This document shows, piece after piece, positions 36,273 through 45,246 of a stretch of 64,000 bases of DNA. This DNA comes from Microbulbifer thermotolerans (GTDB lineage: Bacteria > Pseudomonadota > Gammaproteobacteria > Pseudomonadales > Cellvibrionaceae), in contig NZ_FOKT01000001.1 in NCBI RefSeq assembly GCF_900112305.1, positions 496,001 to 560,000 on the forward strand. Reading direction: 5' to 3'. Both the position numbers and the translations under genes were made by a program. The stretch's first letter is position 1; each line of letters begins with the position of its first letter. The notes beneath the pieces were generated by a model. It did not search any database. It was not told the origin of the DNA and saw only the letters and a program-made list of their open reading frames with translations.

Positions 36273-37757
36273 ATGAACAAAACGATTCTCAAATTAGGGG
36301 CCAGCCTGATTTTCCTGATGGTATTTCCCCTCGCCCATTCATACGACTGCAGCGCACTCCCGGCTTATGTCGGGGGAAGCGGCTATCAAAGCGGTGATAA
36401 TGTAGTCAATGCCGGTGAAGCCTTCCGTTGCAAAGTCGGTGGCTGGTGCAGTCAGGGCGGGCCCTACGAGCCCGGTGTCGGGTGGGCTTGGAGTTATGCC
36501 TGGGATGGTCTGGGAAGCTGCGACAGCGGTGGCGGTTCCGGCGGCAGTTCTTCCGGGAGCTCGGGTTCTTCCGGCTCCGGCTCATCTTCGGGCAATACTT
36601 CCTCTGGTGGCGACGCCGATTGCGGTGGGCTGCCGCACTGGGATATCGGTGCTGTCTACACCGGTGGCAGCGCGGTGCAGTATCAGGGGGTGAAGTATGT
36701 GGCAAACTGGTGGACTCAGGGCGAAAATCCCGCGCAAAACTCCGGCCCCTACCAAGTGTGGAGTAACAGCGGTGCATGCGGTACCGGCTCCTCCTCCGGC
36801 AGCTCTTCCAGCGGTTCCTCGTCTGGTGGTGACACTGCCGTCGGCCGCAACGGGCAGCTGCATGTCTGCGGTACCAGGCTTTGCAACAAGGACAGCGAGC
36901 CGGTGCAACTGCGCGGTATGAGCACCCACGGGTTGCAGTGGTATGGCTGGGGTGACTGTGTGACAGACGCCTCGCTGGATGCGCTGGCCGATGACTGGCG
37001 GGCAGATATTTTGCGCGTATCCCTCTATGTGCAAGAGGGCGGTTATGAAACCGATCCCGCCGGCTACACGGCACAGGTCAGCCATATCATCGACGAGGTC
37101 ACCGAGCGGGGCATGTATGTGCTGGTAGACTGGCACCAGTTGGACCCCGGGGATCCCAATTACAACCTGGAAAATGCCCGCCGCTTCTTCACTGATATCG
37201 CCCGCGAACACGCGGATCAAAACAATATTATTTACGATGTGGCGAATGAGCCGAACAATGTCAGCTGGAATGACATTCGCAGCTATGCCATGCAGATAAT
37301 TCCGGTTATCCGCCAGTACGACCCGGACGCGGTAGTGGTGGTGGGAACGCACGGTTGGGCTTCCCTGGGCGTTTCGGATGGTCGCAGCGCACAGGATATT
37401 ATCGACAACCCGGTGACCATCGATAACATCATGTACGGCTTTCATTTTTACGCCGCTTCCCACGGCCAGTATTACCGCGATGCGCTGAAGTCGGCACTGG
37501 ACCGCGGTCTGCCTATCTTCGTCACCGAATGGGGTTCTCAGACCTACACGGGTGACGGCGGCAACGATTTCGCCAGTGCCCAGGCCTACCTGGATCTTCT
37601 GGACCAGTATCAGGTGAGCTGGACCAACTGGAATTACTCCGACGACCACCGCTCCGGGGCGGTTTGGCAGACAGGTACCTGCAGTAGCGGCCCCTGGACC
37701 GCAGAACGCTTGAAGGAGGCCGGCCGCTGGGTGCGGGATAAAATCCGCAACCGCTGA
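36273..37757 (+). CDS. Secreted GH5 endoglucanase-like enzyme with two CBM5/12-type modules
   Basis: 494 aa. Signal peptide about 1-24 (LIFLMVFPLAHS). Module 1 (25-85, Cys/Trp-rich), Gly/Ser linker, module 2 (about 112-170, YTGGSAVQYQGVKYVANWWTQG), second linker, then a GH5 domain from about 190. The acid/base Glu is E326 (DVANEPN) and the nucleophile E419 (FVTEWGSQ), both in place, with WTNWNYSDDH near 455 as in subfamily 2 cellulases. Cellulase or a related beta-glucanase is most likely; the chitin-type modules and the chitinase neighbour leave open activity on chitosan or mixed polymers. ATG at 36273 chosen over an upstream GTG-type extension because it begins the signal peptide. Confidence 0.88.
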   Translation: MNKTILKLGASLIFLMVFPLAHSYDCSALPAYVGGSGYQSGDNVVNAGEAFRCKVGGWCSQGGPYEPGVGWAWSYAWDGLGSCDSGGGSGGSSSGSSGSSGSGSSSGNTSSGGDADCGGLPHWDIGAVYTGGSAVQYQGVKYVANWWTQGENPAQNSGPYQVWSNSGACGTGSSSGSSSSGSSSGGDTAVGRNGQLHVCGTRLCNKDSEPVQLRGMSTHGLQWYGWGDCVTDASLDALADDWRADILRVSLYVQEGGYETDPAGYTAQVSHIIDEVTERGMYVLVDWHQLDPGDPNYNLENARRFFTDIAREHADQNNIIYDVANEPNNVSWNDIRSYAMQIIPVIRQYDPDAVVVVGTHGWASLGVSDGRSAQDIIDNPVTIDNIMYGFHFYAASHGQYYRDALKSALDRGLPIFVTEWGSQTYTGDGGNDFASAQAYLDLLDQYQVSWTNWNYSDDHRSGAVWQTGTCSSGPWTAERLKEAGRWVRDKIRNR

Positions 37758-37817
37758 TATCCACAGCAATTGCCCGCCCGGCAGCATCCGGGCGGGACAG
37801 CCTGTCCCCTCCGTCTC

Positions 37818-37848
37818 TTGACCTTCCCCTTGCGGTAATCTTTAACCT
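37818..37848 (+). promoter_or_regulatory. MerR/CueR-type promoter with 19-bp spacer
   Basis: TTGACC (37818-37823), a 19-bp spacer, and TAACCT (37843-37848). The over-long spacer is the hallmark of promoters activated by DNA distortion by MerR-family proteins, and the 5' half (TTGACCTTCCCCTTGC) closely resembles the E. coli copA promoter as I remember it. It precedes the cueR-like gene by 37 bp, so regulator and permease are probably metal-induced together. Confidence 0.82.
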
Positions 37849-37884
37849 CCTGCATCGTATTCACTGTTTAACAGGTACGGTCGT

Positions 37885-38283
37885 ATGAATATTTCCCAGG
37901 CGGCGCAGCGCTCGGGCCTGACGGCCAAGGCACTGCGCTATTATGAATCCATTCATTTGCTCTCCCCCAAGCGTGCGGGCAACGGTTACCGCGATTACAG
38001 TGAGCGGGACCTGGAGACACTGCACTTTATTCGTCGTGCCCGCGCGGTGGGCTTTACCGTGGACGAAGTGCGCAGCCTCCTGGTGCTGCACCACAACCCT
38101 TCCCGCCGCAGCCACGACGCCAAGGCGTTGGTGGAGGAGAAGCTGACGCACATAGAAGCGCAACTGCGGGATTTGCGGGAGATGCGCGGCGCATTGCGCC
38201 GCCTGGCGGACAGCTGTGCCGGTGACGAGTCTCCCGAGTGTGCGATTTTGGATAGTCTTTGCGGAGGTGTGTGTGACGGATAA
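37885..38283 (+). CDS. CueR-like MerR-family metal-responsive regulator
   Basis: 132 aa. Winged HTH (MNISQAAQRSGLTAKALRYYE at residues 1-21), long dimerisation helix (about 75-110) and a metal loop with C111 and C119 eight residues apart (SCAGDESPECA), matching CueR C112/C120. A Ser at position 76, equivalent to the Ser that marks the monovalent-metal (Cu+/Ag+) class, is present. Two further Cys (126, 130) at the C-terminus may add ligands. Overlaps the permease gene by 11 bp. Cu(I) is the likely inducer; other soft metals are possible. Confidence 0.88.
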   Translation: MNISQAAQRSGLTAKALRYYESIHLLSPKRAGNGYRDYSERDLETLHFIRRARAVGFTVDEVRSLLVLHHNPSRRSHDAKALVEEKLTHIEAQLRDLREMRGALRRLADSCAGDESPECAILDSLCGGVCDG

Positions 38284-39373
38284 GTGCTGTGGTCCCCGCC
38301 CCCCTGATGGCGGGCAGGTGGTGGAAGCGCACACCTCCGCCTGCTGTGCCGACGAGCCTCGCGGCCACCTCGACTGGTTGCTGTGGATTAGTCTGTCCGT
38401 GGTTGCCATTCTCTACTGCATATACTGGGTCGTGGATTTGGACGCTATGCCGGAGTGGCTGCACCATATGTCCGCTGGTGTGGTGGAACTGGTGCACACC
38501 ATGTGGTGGGGCGTGGTGGCGGGTGCGCTTTTCGTGGGGCTGTTGGGGCGTATTCCCCAGGAGCTGGTAATTAAGGCACTGGGGCGGGGGGGCAGCAAAC
38601 GCGGTCTGTTTCGCGCCACCTTGGCGGGACTATTCTTTGATCTCTGCTCCCACGGCATCCTCATGGTGGGGATGCAGCTGTATAAGCGCGGCGCCAGCAT
38701 CGGCCAGGTGATGGCCTTCTTGATCGCCAGCCCATGGAATTCCCTGTCGCTGACAGTGATCCTGATCGCACTGATCGGTTTCTGGTGGACGCTGTTGTTT
38801 ATTCTGTGCTCTGCGGCCATCGCGCTGATCAGCGGCTATCTCGCCGACCGGCTGGTGGAGCAGGGTAAATTACCGCCCAATCCCAACAAGGTGGAGTTGC
38901 CGGAGGACTACGACTGGCGCACTGAGGTGGTGGGCCTCTGGCAGCGGGCGGAATTGACGCCCACCAGTATCGGCAGTCTGTTGTGGGAGGGTATTCGCGG
39001 TTCCCAGATGGTGGTGCGTTGGCTGCTGGTGGGTATAGTCCTCGCGGTACTGGTGCGGGCCTTTGTGGACCCGGCAGTGTTTCAGCAGTGGTTTGGCCCG
39101 TCTGCGCTAGGACTCGCGGCGACCCTGGTGGCGGCGACGATTCTTGAGGTCTGCTCGGAAGGAGCCACGCCTTTGGCGGCCGATATATTCAGCCGCGCCA
39201 CGGCACCGGGCAATGCCTTTGCGTTTCTGATGGCCGGGGTGTCCACAGACTATACCGAGTTGATGTCTATCAAAGACACCACTGGCTCCTGGAAAATCGG
39301 TTTTGCACTACCGCTTTTGACCCTGCCGCAGATCATCCTTGTCGGATTGTTGATGAACGGATTTGGAGCTTGA
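38273..39373 (+). CDS. Predicted metal-efflux permease (DUF318 / SO_0444-type)
   Basis: 366 aa. The N-terminus has two Cys-Cys pairs (KCCGP and SACCAD, residues 5-27), probably metal-binding, followed by about eight to ten membrane helices. Conserved segments such as GLFFDLCSHGILMVGMQLY, FLIASPWNSLSL and ILEVCSEGATPLAADI with buried Cys and His fit the permease family annotated for Cu/Zn efflux. GTG at 38273 has GGAGG 5 nt upstream; GTG at 38267 is also in frame. It sits in an overlapping operon with the CueR-like gene, supporting a role in copper export. Usual partners (P-type ATPase, multicopper oxidase) are absent here. Confidence 0.75.
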   Translation: MTDKCCGPRPPDGGQVVEAHTSACCADEPRGHLDWLLWISLSVVAILYCIYWVVDLDAMPEWLHHMSAGVVELVHTMWWGVVAGALFVGLLGRIPQELVIKALGRGGSKRGLFRATLAGLFFDLCSHGILMVGMQLYKRGASIGQVMAFLIASPWNSLSLTVILIALIGFWWTLLFILCSAAIALISGYLADRLVEQGKLPPNPNKVELPEDYDWRTEVVGLWQRAELTPTSIGSLLWEGIRGSQMVVRWLLVGIVLAVLVRAFVDPAVFQQWFGPSALGLAATLVAATILEVCSEGATPLAADIFSRATAPGNAFAFLMAGVSTDYTELMSIKDTTGSWKIGFALPLLTLPQIILVGLLMNGFGA

Positions 39374-39508
39374 GGCACAGTGACTTCCGGGTAGGTGGGC
39401 CGCGGCAATTGCCGCGGCCCGGTACCGCTTCCCGCCCCACTGGAACCGCCCACCCGCGCTACGGTAGAATGCGCGCCGCTTTATAGACAGTCCGGAATCC
39501 GAGAGTTC

Positions 39509-40604
39509 ATGGAAATCAATCCCCTTCTCAACCAATTGAAAGACCTCGAAGAACGCACCGACGTTCTTAGGGGGTATCTTTGACTACGCCAACAAGAAAG
39601 AGCGCCTGACCGAGGTAGAACTGGAACTCGCCGAACCCAGCGTCTGGGACGAGCCGGAGCGGGCCCAGGAACTGGGCCGCGAGCGCGCCTCCCTGGAAGC
39701 CGTGGTTAAAACCATCGAAACCCTGGATAGCGGCATTTCCGATTGTCGCGAACTGCTGGAAATGGCCGTGGAAGAGGGGGACGAGGACTCGGTCGCGGAT
39801 GTGTCCGCGGAAATCGAAAACCTGCAGCAACAGCTGGGCGGGCTGGAGTTCCGCCGCATGTTCTCCGGTGAAAACGACCCCAACAATGCCTACCTGGATA
39901 TCCAGGCGGGCTCCGGTGGCACCGAGGCCCAGGATTGGGCCGAGATGCTGCTGCGCATGTACCTGCGCTGGGGAGAGGCCCACGGTTTCAAAACCACCCT
40001 GGAGGAAGTCTCTGCCGGGGAGGTGGCGGGCATCAAGAGTGCCACTATCCACTTTGCGGGCGAATACGCTTTCGGTTGGCTGCGTACCGAAACCGGGGTG
40101 CACCGGCTGGTGCGCAAATCGCCATTCGACTCCGGCAACCGCCGTCACACCTCGTTCAGTTCGGTATTTGTCTCACCGGAAATCGACGACAATATCGAGA
40201 TCGCGGTAGACAAGTCCCAGGTGCGCGAGGATACCTACCGCGCTTCAGGCGCTGGCGGTCAGCACGTGAACAAAACCGACTCGGCTGTGCGCCTGACCCA
40301 CATTCCCTCCGGTATCGTGGTGGCCTGTCAGAGTGAGCGTTCTCAGCACCAGAACCGGGACAAGGCCTGGAAAATGCTGCGCGCCAAACTGTATGAGCAG
40401 GAGATGATCAAGCGCAACGCCGAGAAGCAGGCGATGGAGGACAGTAAGGCGGATATCGGCTGGGGTAGCCAGATCCGGTCCTACGTGCTCGATGACCAGC
40501 GCATCAAAGACCTGCGCACCGGTGTGCAGACCAGTAACTGTCAGGCGGTGCTGGACGGCGACCTGGATCAATTTATCGAGGCCAGCCTGAAAGCCGGGCT
40601 TTAA
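39509..40604 (+). CDS. prfB: Peptide chain release factor 2, with programmed +1 frameshift
   Basis: 364 aa after frameshifting; reads UAA and UGA stops. The ATG at 39509 begins a short frame that stops at an in-frame TGA (39581-39583); the rest continues one base later. The anticodon-like tripeptide SPF (RKSPFDSGN) that recognises UGA and the catalytic GGQ (GAGGQHVNK) are both present. The frameshift makes synthesis depend on RF2 shortage. lysS follows 70 bp downstream, the common prfB-lysS pair. Confidence 0.97.
39569..39584 (+). promoter_or_regulatory. prfB programmed +1 frameshift site
   Basis: AGGGGG (39569-39574) acts as an internal Shine-Dalgarno, then TAT CTT TGA C. The ribosome slips from CTT onto TTT so the next codon read is GAC. 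The arrangement is identical to the classical E. coli site. Confidence 0.95.
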
Positions 40605-40674
40605 GTTTGGGCAAGCCGGCAACAGCGCCGGTTTGGCCGCATTCCCTATCCATTTTTCCGCATTGGAAGAACCC

Positions 40675-42162
40675 ATGACCGACATCCAGCATGACGAAAA
40701 CAAACTGATCGCCGAGCGCCGCGCCAAGCTGAGTGCGCTGCGCGAAAAGGGCAATGCCTTCCCCAACAGCTTCCGCCGCGAAAATCTCGCCGCCGACCTG
40801 CAGAGCGAGTACGGCGAAAAAACCAAGGAGGAGCTGGAACAGCTGGGGGTGAGCGCTTGTGTGGCCGGGCGTGTTCTCGCTAAGCGCGGCCCCTTTATGG
40901 TGATTCAGGACGTGTCCGGGCGAATCCAATTGTACGCGGACAAAGCGGCGCAGAAGGACATCAAGGCGCGCTTCGGTGGCTGGGATATCGGCGACATTGT
41001 CGGTGTCAAAGGTGTGCTGCACAAATCCGGCAAAGGTGATCTCTACGTGACCTGCGACGAGTACACCCTGTTGACCAAAGCCCTGCGCCCGCTGCCGGAA
41101 AAATTTCACGGCATTGCAGACCAGGAACTGCGCTATCGCCAGCGCTACGTGGATCTGATTGCCACACCGGAATCCCGCGAGGTATTCCGCATCCGCTCGA
41201 AAGTGATCGACTATATCCGCCGCTTCCTGAACGGCCACGATTTTATGGAAGTGGAAACACCGATGCTGCAGGTGATTCCCGGCGGGGCCACCGCGCGGCC
41301 GTTTATCACCCACCACAATGCGCTGGATATTGATATGTATCTGCGCATCGCGCCGGAGTTGTACCTCAAACGCCTGGTGGTCGGCGGCTTTGAGCGCGTG
41401 TATGAGATCAATCGCAACTTCCGCAACGAGGGCCTCTCCACCCGCCACAACCCCGAGTTCACCATGCTGGAGTTCTACCAGGCCTATGCGGACTACAAGG
41501 ACCTGATGGATCTGACCGAGGAAATGTTGCGCGGCATCTGCTCGGAAGTGCTGGGCAAAACCACGATCGAATACCAGGGCAGCAGCTACGATTTTGCCAA
41601 GCCGTTTGCGCGCCTGTCGGTATTCGATGCCATCCTGCGCTACAACCCGGGGCTGTCGCACTCCGATATCGACAACCTGGAGAGTGCGCGCAAAGTGGCG
41701 GAAAACCTGGATATTCCGCTCAAAGACAGCTGGGGCCTGGGCAAGGTACAGATTGAAATCTTCGAGAAGACCGTTGAGCACCGCCTGGACCAGCCGACCT
41801 TTATCACCGAATACCCGACTGAGGTATCGCCGCTGGCGCGCCGCAATGACGATAACCCCTTCGTCACCGACCGCTTTGAGTTTTTTGTGGGCGGCCGCGA
41901 AATCGCCAATGGCTTTTCCGAGCTGAACGACGCGGAAGACCAGGCCGAGCGCTTCAAGGCGCAGGTGGCGGAGAAAGAGGCCGGGGACGATGAGGCCATG
42001 CACTACGACGCTGACTATATCCGCGCCCTCGAATATGGCCTGCCGCCGACCGCCGGCGAAGGTATCGGTATAGATCGGTTGGTAATGCTGTTGACTGACT
42101 CTCCCTCAATTCGCGACGTACTGCTGTTCCCGCATATGCGTCCGGAAACCTCGGGGGAATAA
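40675..42162 (+). CDS. lysS: Lysyl-tRNA synthetase (class II)
   Basis: 495 aa. An N-terminal OB-fold anticodon-binding domain (about 55-160) precedes the class II catalytic core. Motif 2 is in [20 protein letters not shown] (about 245-264) and motif 3 in [14 protein letters not shown] (about 462-475). ATG at 40675 has GGAAG upstream and matches family length; an earlier in-frame start would add 14 residues. Downstream of prfB, as in E. coli. Confidence 0.97.
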   Translation: MTDIQHDENKLIAERRAKLSALREKGNAFPNSFRRENLAADLQSEYGEKTKEELEQLGVSACVAGRVLAKRGPFMVIQDVSGRIQLYADKAAQKDIKARFGGWDIGDIVGVKGVLHKSGKGDLYVTCDEYTLLTKALRPLPEKFHGIADQELRYRQRYVDLIATPESREVFRIRSKVIDYIRRFLNGHDFMEVETPMLQVIPGGATARPFITHHNALDIDMYLRIAPELYLKRLVVGGFERVYEINRNFRNEGLSTRHNPEFTMLEFYQAYADYKDLMDLTEEMLRGICSEVLGKTTIEYQGSSYDFAKPFARLSVFDAILRYNPGLSHSDIDNLESARKVAENLDIPLKDSWGLGKVQIEIFEKTVEHRLDQPTFITEYPTEVSPLARRNDDNPFVTDRFEFFVGGREIANGFSELNDAEDQAERFKAQVAEKEAGDDEAMHYDADYIRALEYGLPPTAGEGIGIDRLVMLLTDSPSIRDVLLFPHMRPETSGE

Positions 42163-42176
42163 TCGACCCACGCTAT

Positions 42177-42204
42177 GGCCTTTCCCCCGCCCGGGGGACA
42201 GGCC
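42177..42204. terminator. Hairpin between convergent lysS and PDZ-protein genes
   Basis: GGCCT and AGGCC close an outer stem, and CCCCC and GGGGG an inner stem, separated by a small internal loop. It sits 14 bp after lysS and just touches the next gene's stop region. Without a T-run it is likely a weak, two-way terminator. Confidence 0.55.
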
Positions 42205-42205
42205 T

Positions 42206-43060
42206 TTAGCCTTGCACGCCCAGCGGCCCGCTGGGCACATAGATCACTTCCCGGCTGCCGCTTCCCGCGCGCTGTACTTCCACCGCCACAGTCTGCCCCG
42301 GGGCTACCCGGTAGATTTGCGCGCGCAAGTCCCCCATGTGAAAAATCCGCTCGCCGTTGTAGGAGATGATCTTGTCTCCGGGCCTAAGCCCCGCGTTTGC
42401 GGCTGGCGTGTCACTGATCACCCGGTTTACCCGCATTTCCTGTTGTCCGTTGGCTTGCAGATAGAGTTCAAATTCCTCCTCGCTGAGCTCGTGCTCCAGC
42501 ATTTTGCGTGGATGACTGTAGATACTGAGCTGTTCGCGGAGTGCCGCCGCTTCCGCGGAGGATTTGTCCTGTAGGTGGCGGTACGCGTAGGCGAGCTTCA
42601 TATGGTCGTACTGAAAGCGCTCCTGTTTTTCCAGAATCAGTTCGGCCCGGTCGGGGTTAATACCGGCATTGATCAGGCGCTGTAGTTGCATCTGCCGGTG
42701 CCGCGCATAGGGATTCCGCCTCAGGTGTTCTTCTCTTTCTGCCAAGCTGTTGTCCACTGAACCGGTGCGCGCAGCGTCGTTTACCTCCTCCGGTATTGGC
42801 GGCATTAAATGTTCCAGGCGCCGGTGTAGATCCTCTACCAGTTCCAGTAGCTCGGACTGCAGTCGGTTGGTGTTTTCTACGGCTTCTTCCAGCTGTTGCA
42901 CCCGTTGCGCCAAGTGATTGTCGGCAGAGAAAAGTGATGACAATCGAGGTTTGCCGTCGTTTTCAGCGCCGCCTTGGCCCAGTGCGCTGTAGACGGAGTA
43001 GGTGGCCAGTATCAGCAGCAGGGTGGTTCCGGCAATCAATGGGGATTTTCCTATCTGCAT
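42206..43060 (-). CDS. Membrane-anchored coiled-coil protein with C-terminal PDZ domain
   Basis: 284 aa. One N-terminal hydrophobic segment (residues 8-28) likely anchors it in the inner membrane. A Leu/Glu-rich coiled coil follows (about 50-90), then a charged helical region, then a PDZ domain (about 205-280: MRVNRVISDTPAANAGLRPGDKI, FHMGDLRAQIY). No protease domain is present, so it probably binds or scaffolds another protein. It is last in a minus-strand cluster with two TPM genes and lemA. I know no characterised homologue of the whole protein. Confidence 0.75.
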   Translation of the reverse strand: MQIGKSPLIAGTTLLLILATYSVYSALGQGGAENDGKPRLSSLFSADNHLAQRVQQLEEAVENTNRLQSELLELVEDLHRRLEHLMPPIPEEVNDAARTGSVDNSLAEREEHLRRNPYARHRQMQLQRLINAGINPDRAELILEKQERFQYDHMKLAYAYRHLQDKSSAEAAALREQLSIYSHPRKMLEHELSEEEFELYLQANGQQEMRVNRVISDTPAANAGLRPGDKIISYNGERIFHMGDLRAQIYRVAPGQTVAVEVQRAGSGSREVIYVPSGPLGVQG

Positions 43061-43065
43061 GCTAC

Positions 43066-43689
43066 TTAATCCAAAATAATCAGATGATTGGGCAATTCAT
43101 TTTTTATCGCTGTGGCGGGAGCAGCCTCCTGCAGCAGCTCGCCGCACTGTTCGATGCAGTGTATAAAGGCTTCTCCAGTTTTTCCGCGCTTGATTTCGCG
43201 GATAAAGTTTTCGATGGTTTCCCGCCAGGCTTCGTTGTTAATCAGCTCCGCCAGTCCCCGGTCCGCCAGTATTTCGACATAGTGCTCTGCCTCGGCGACA
43301 AAGATTAAAAGCCCCAGGCGCCCCTCGGTGCTGTGCAGTTCTTGCTCGAGAAATTGGCGTCGGGCCAGGTTGGCGGCGCGCCAGTATTTCACTTTTTGGG
43401 GGACCAGCCGCATGGTCAGCGGGCGCCAGCGGAACAGCACTGCCAGCGTGATAAACAGAATCCACTGCAGGGTAAAAATTTGCTGGTGGCTCAGCCATTG
43501 GGGCAGCAGGTGTAGCAGGGGAGTCAGCAACAGGGCCAGAAAAGCAGCCCAGAGAGTGGAAATATACAAGTAGTTGTCCGCCTCCCGCGCCAGCACCGTG
43601 ACCAGTTCCGCGTCGGTGCGCGATTCCACTTCCTTAATGGTTTCGGCGACTTTGCGCCGGTAGTCGCTGTTGAGTATCTGCCTGGCCAT
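43066..43689 (-). CDS. Membrane protein with TPM domain (DUF477), short form
   Basis: 207 aa. The N-terminal part (KVAETIKEVESRTDAELVTVLA) and the C-terminal part (GRLGLLIFVAEAEHYVEILADRGLAELI) form a TPM-like fold interrupted by two hydrophobic segments (about 45-85). No signal peptide. ATG at 43689 chosen because GGAGG is 6 nt upstream and its A is the last base of the preceding gene's stop (TGATG). Function unknown; such proteins recur beside lemA and ygcG-type genes. Confidence 0.75.
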   Translation of the reverse strand: MARQILNSDYRRKVAETIKEVESRTDAELVTVLAREADNYLYISTLWAAFLALLLTPLLHLLPQWLSHQQIFTLQWILFITLAVLFRWRPLTMRLVPQKVKYWRAANLARRQFLEQELHSTEGRLGLLIFVAEAEHYVEILADRGLAELINNEAWRETIENFIREIKRGKTGEAFIHCIEQCGELLQEAAPATAIKNELPNHLIILD

Positions 43690-44426
43690 CACCATCCTCC
43701 GGATGCGCCGCCCCCGCCAAAGCCGCCGCCACCACCGCCAAAACCACCCCCGCCAGCGCCGCCGCCGAATCCACCTCCGCCGTAATAGCCTCCGTAGCGG
43801 CCGCGTTTGAAGCCGCGGCTGCCCGCGGGGGCGCCCAGTACCGAGGCGCCGAACAGTTGCAGCATCACCAGCAACAGGAACAGGCCGACCAAAATTGCCA
43901 GGCGGCGTTCGCCCCCGGTTTTCGTCGGTTCGGCTACATATTCGTTTCCGATCGCAGCGATCATCGACTCGATACCCGCAGTGACGCCACTATCAAAATC
44001 GCCGGCTCTAAATTTAGGCAGGATTTTGGTATGGATTATGTTGGCCGCCAGCGCATCGGTGAGTGCGCCCTCCAGGCCATAGCCCACTTCAATCCTTACC
44101 TTGCGCTCATCGGCCGCCACCAGCAGCAGTGCGCCGTTGTTTTTATCCTTCTGGCCCAATTGCCAGTGGCGTCCAAGTTGGTAGCCGTATTCTTCGATCG
44201 TCAGGCCCTGCAGGTCGTTCAAGGTGGCCACTACCAATTGATTGCCGGTCTCCTTTTCATGCTTCTGCATGATTTCCGTCAGTCTGTACTCTGCTTCGGG
44301 GCTGAGTAATCCGGCCCTGTCCACCACGCGTCCGGACAGTGGCGGGAACTGTACCTGGGCCAATGCGCTTGCGGCGCAGATCAGAGCGGCGAGGGCTGAT
44401 GTGACCGTTGTGGTGCGACGACTCAT
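43689..44426 (-). CDS. YgcG-type TPM-domain protein with Gly-rich tail
   Basis: 245 aa. Signal peptide (about 1-23, ending SALAQ), TPM domain (about 28-160: VVDRAGLLSPEAEYRLTEI, GNQLVVATLNDLQG, VRIEVGYGLEGALTDA), one membrane helix (about 172-195) and a C-terminal tail made of Gly-rich Phe/Gly repeats. The TPM fold faces the periplasm. TPM proteins have been linked to photosystem repair in plants and to membrane homeostasis in bacteria, but their bacterial reaction is unsettled. 18 bp downstream of lemA. Confidence 0.85.
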   Translation of the reverse strand: MSRRTTTVTSALAALICAASALAQVQFPPLSGRVVDRAGLLSPEAEYRLTEIMQKHEKETGNQLVVATLNDLQGLTIEEYGYQLGRHWQLGQKDKNNGALLLVAADERKVRIEVGYGLEGALTDALAANIIHTKILPKFRAGDFDSGVTAGIESMIAAIGNEYVAEPTKTGGERRLAILVGLFLLLVMLQLFGASVLGAPAGSRGFKRGRYGGYYGGGGFGGGAGGGGFGGGGGGFGGGGASGGW

Positions 44427-44444
44427 GGCAAATTCGCGACGCGG

Positions 44445-45059
44445 TTACTGAAAATCGACCTGCGGCGCTTTTTCCACGTCCTCTCCGGTGGCTTTGAAGG
44501 TTTCTCGCAGCGGCATATCGCTATAGAGAATCGTATGCCAGATTCGCCCCGGAAAGGTACGGATTTCCCGGTTGTAGCGTTCCACAGCCTGGATATAATC
44601 CCGCCGCGCCACACTGATGCGGTTTTCGGTGCCCTCCAGCTGGGATTGCAAGGCGAGGAAATTTTGATCCGCCTTCAAGTTGGGGTAGCGTTCCACCACC
44701 ACCATCAGGCGCGCCAAGGCGCTGGACAGCTGGGCTTGAGCAGCCTCGAACTGCTGTAACTTGGCGGGGTCGTCAATCAGATTTTGGTCCACTTGTATTG
44801 CGCCCACTTTGGCGCGAGCCTCGGTCACCGCCTCTAGAGTTTCGCGCTCGTGGGCGGCGTAGGCCTTCACGGTTTTCACCAGGTTGGGAATCAGATCGGC
44901 GCGGCGCTGGTACTGGTTCTCCACCTGGGCCCAGGCGGCTTTTACCTGTTCGTCATTGGTGGGAATATTGTTGATGCCGCAGCCGCCGAGTCCGAGCAAC
45001 AGCAAACAGAGCAGGGTACCTGTGCAGAGCCGACGGTTGCCGGCGATGGCGAAATTCAT
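44445..45059 (-). CDS. lemA: LemA family lipoprotein
   Basis: 204 aa. Signal peptide with lipobox LGGC (Cys at about residue 28) and then a long helical LemA domain: AAWAQVENQYQRRADLIPNL (about 42-61), YPNLKADQNFLALQSQLEGTENRI, RRDYIQAVERYN. The hydrophobic-helix N-terminus of many LemA proteins is here a lipoprotein signal. The start at 45059 puts the signal peptide first; a longer in-frame extension adds 26 residues without family support. First gene of the LemA-TPM-TPM-PDZ cluster. Confidence 0.9.
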   Translation of the reverse strand: MNFAIAGNRRLCTGTLLCLLLLGLGGCGINNIPTNDEQVKAAWAQVENQYQRRADLIPNLVKTVKAYAAHERETLEAVTEARAKVGAIQVDQNLIDDPAKLQQFEAAQAQLSSALARLMVVVERYPNLKADQNFLALQSQLEGTENRISVARRDYIQAVERYNREIRTFPGRIWHTILYSDMPLRETFKATGEDVEKAPQVDFQ

Positions 45060-45080
45060 ACGGAGTGCCCCTGTGTCTAG

Positions 45081-45170
45081 GGAACTGCCGAATAATTCGC
45101 TTCCGGGCGGAAATGATATTGCACGCTTTGCAGGCAATAACAGGGCGCGAGCGAATTACTCAGAGGTTCC
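45081..45170. repeat. Dispersed structured repeat, copy A (short)
   Basis: Ends GGAACTGCCGAATAATTCGC (45081-45100) and GCGAATTACTCAGAGGTTCC (45151-45170) are inverted repeats matching at 16 of 20 bases. Between them a GATATTGC/GCAATAAC pair can form a small stem. It lies between the divergent lemA and yaeQ-like genes. The left flank is CTAG; the right is TTAC, so a duplication is not clear. It shares its ends with copies B-D but has a much shorter core. Confidence 0.7.
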
Positions 45171-45246
45171 TTACTTTTTTAGGAAACCACCCAAGAATAG
45201 CCCGCCGTTCCTCCATTGCTGGAGCTGGCGCATACACGGAGCCGAA

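Noticed and set aside
39509-39583. Apparent frameshift breaking prfB
   Set aside because: The AGGGGG-TAT-CTT-TGA-C context is the classical programmed frameshift, so the gene is functional and not a pseudogene.
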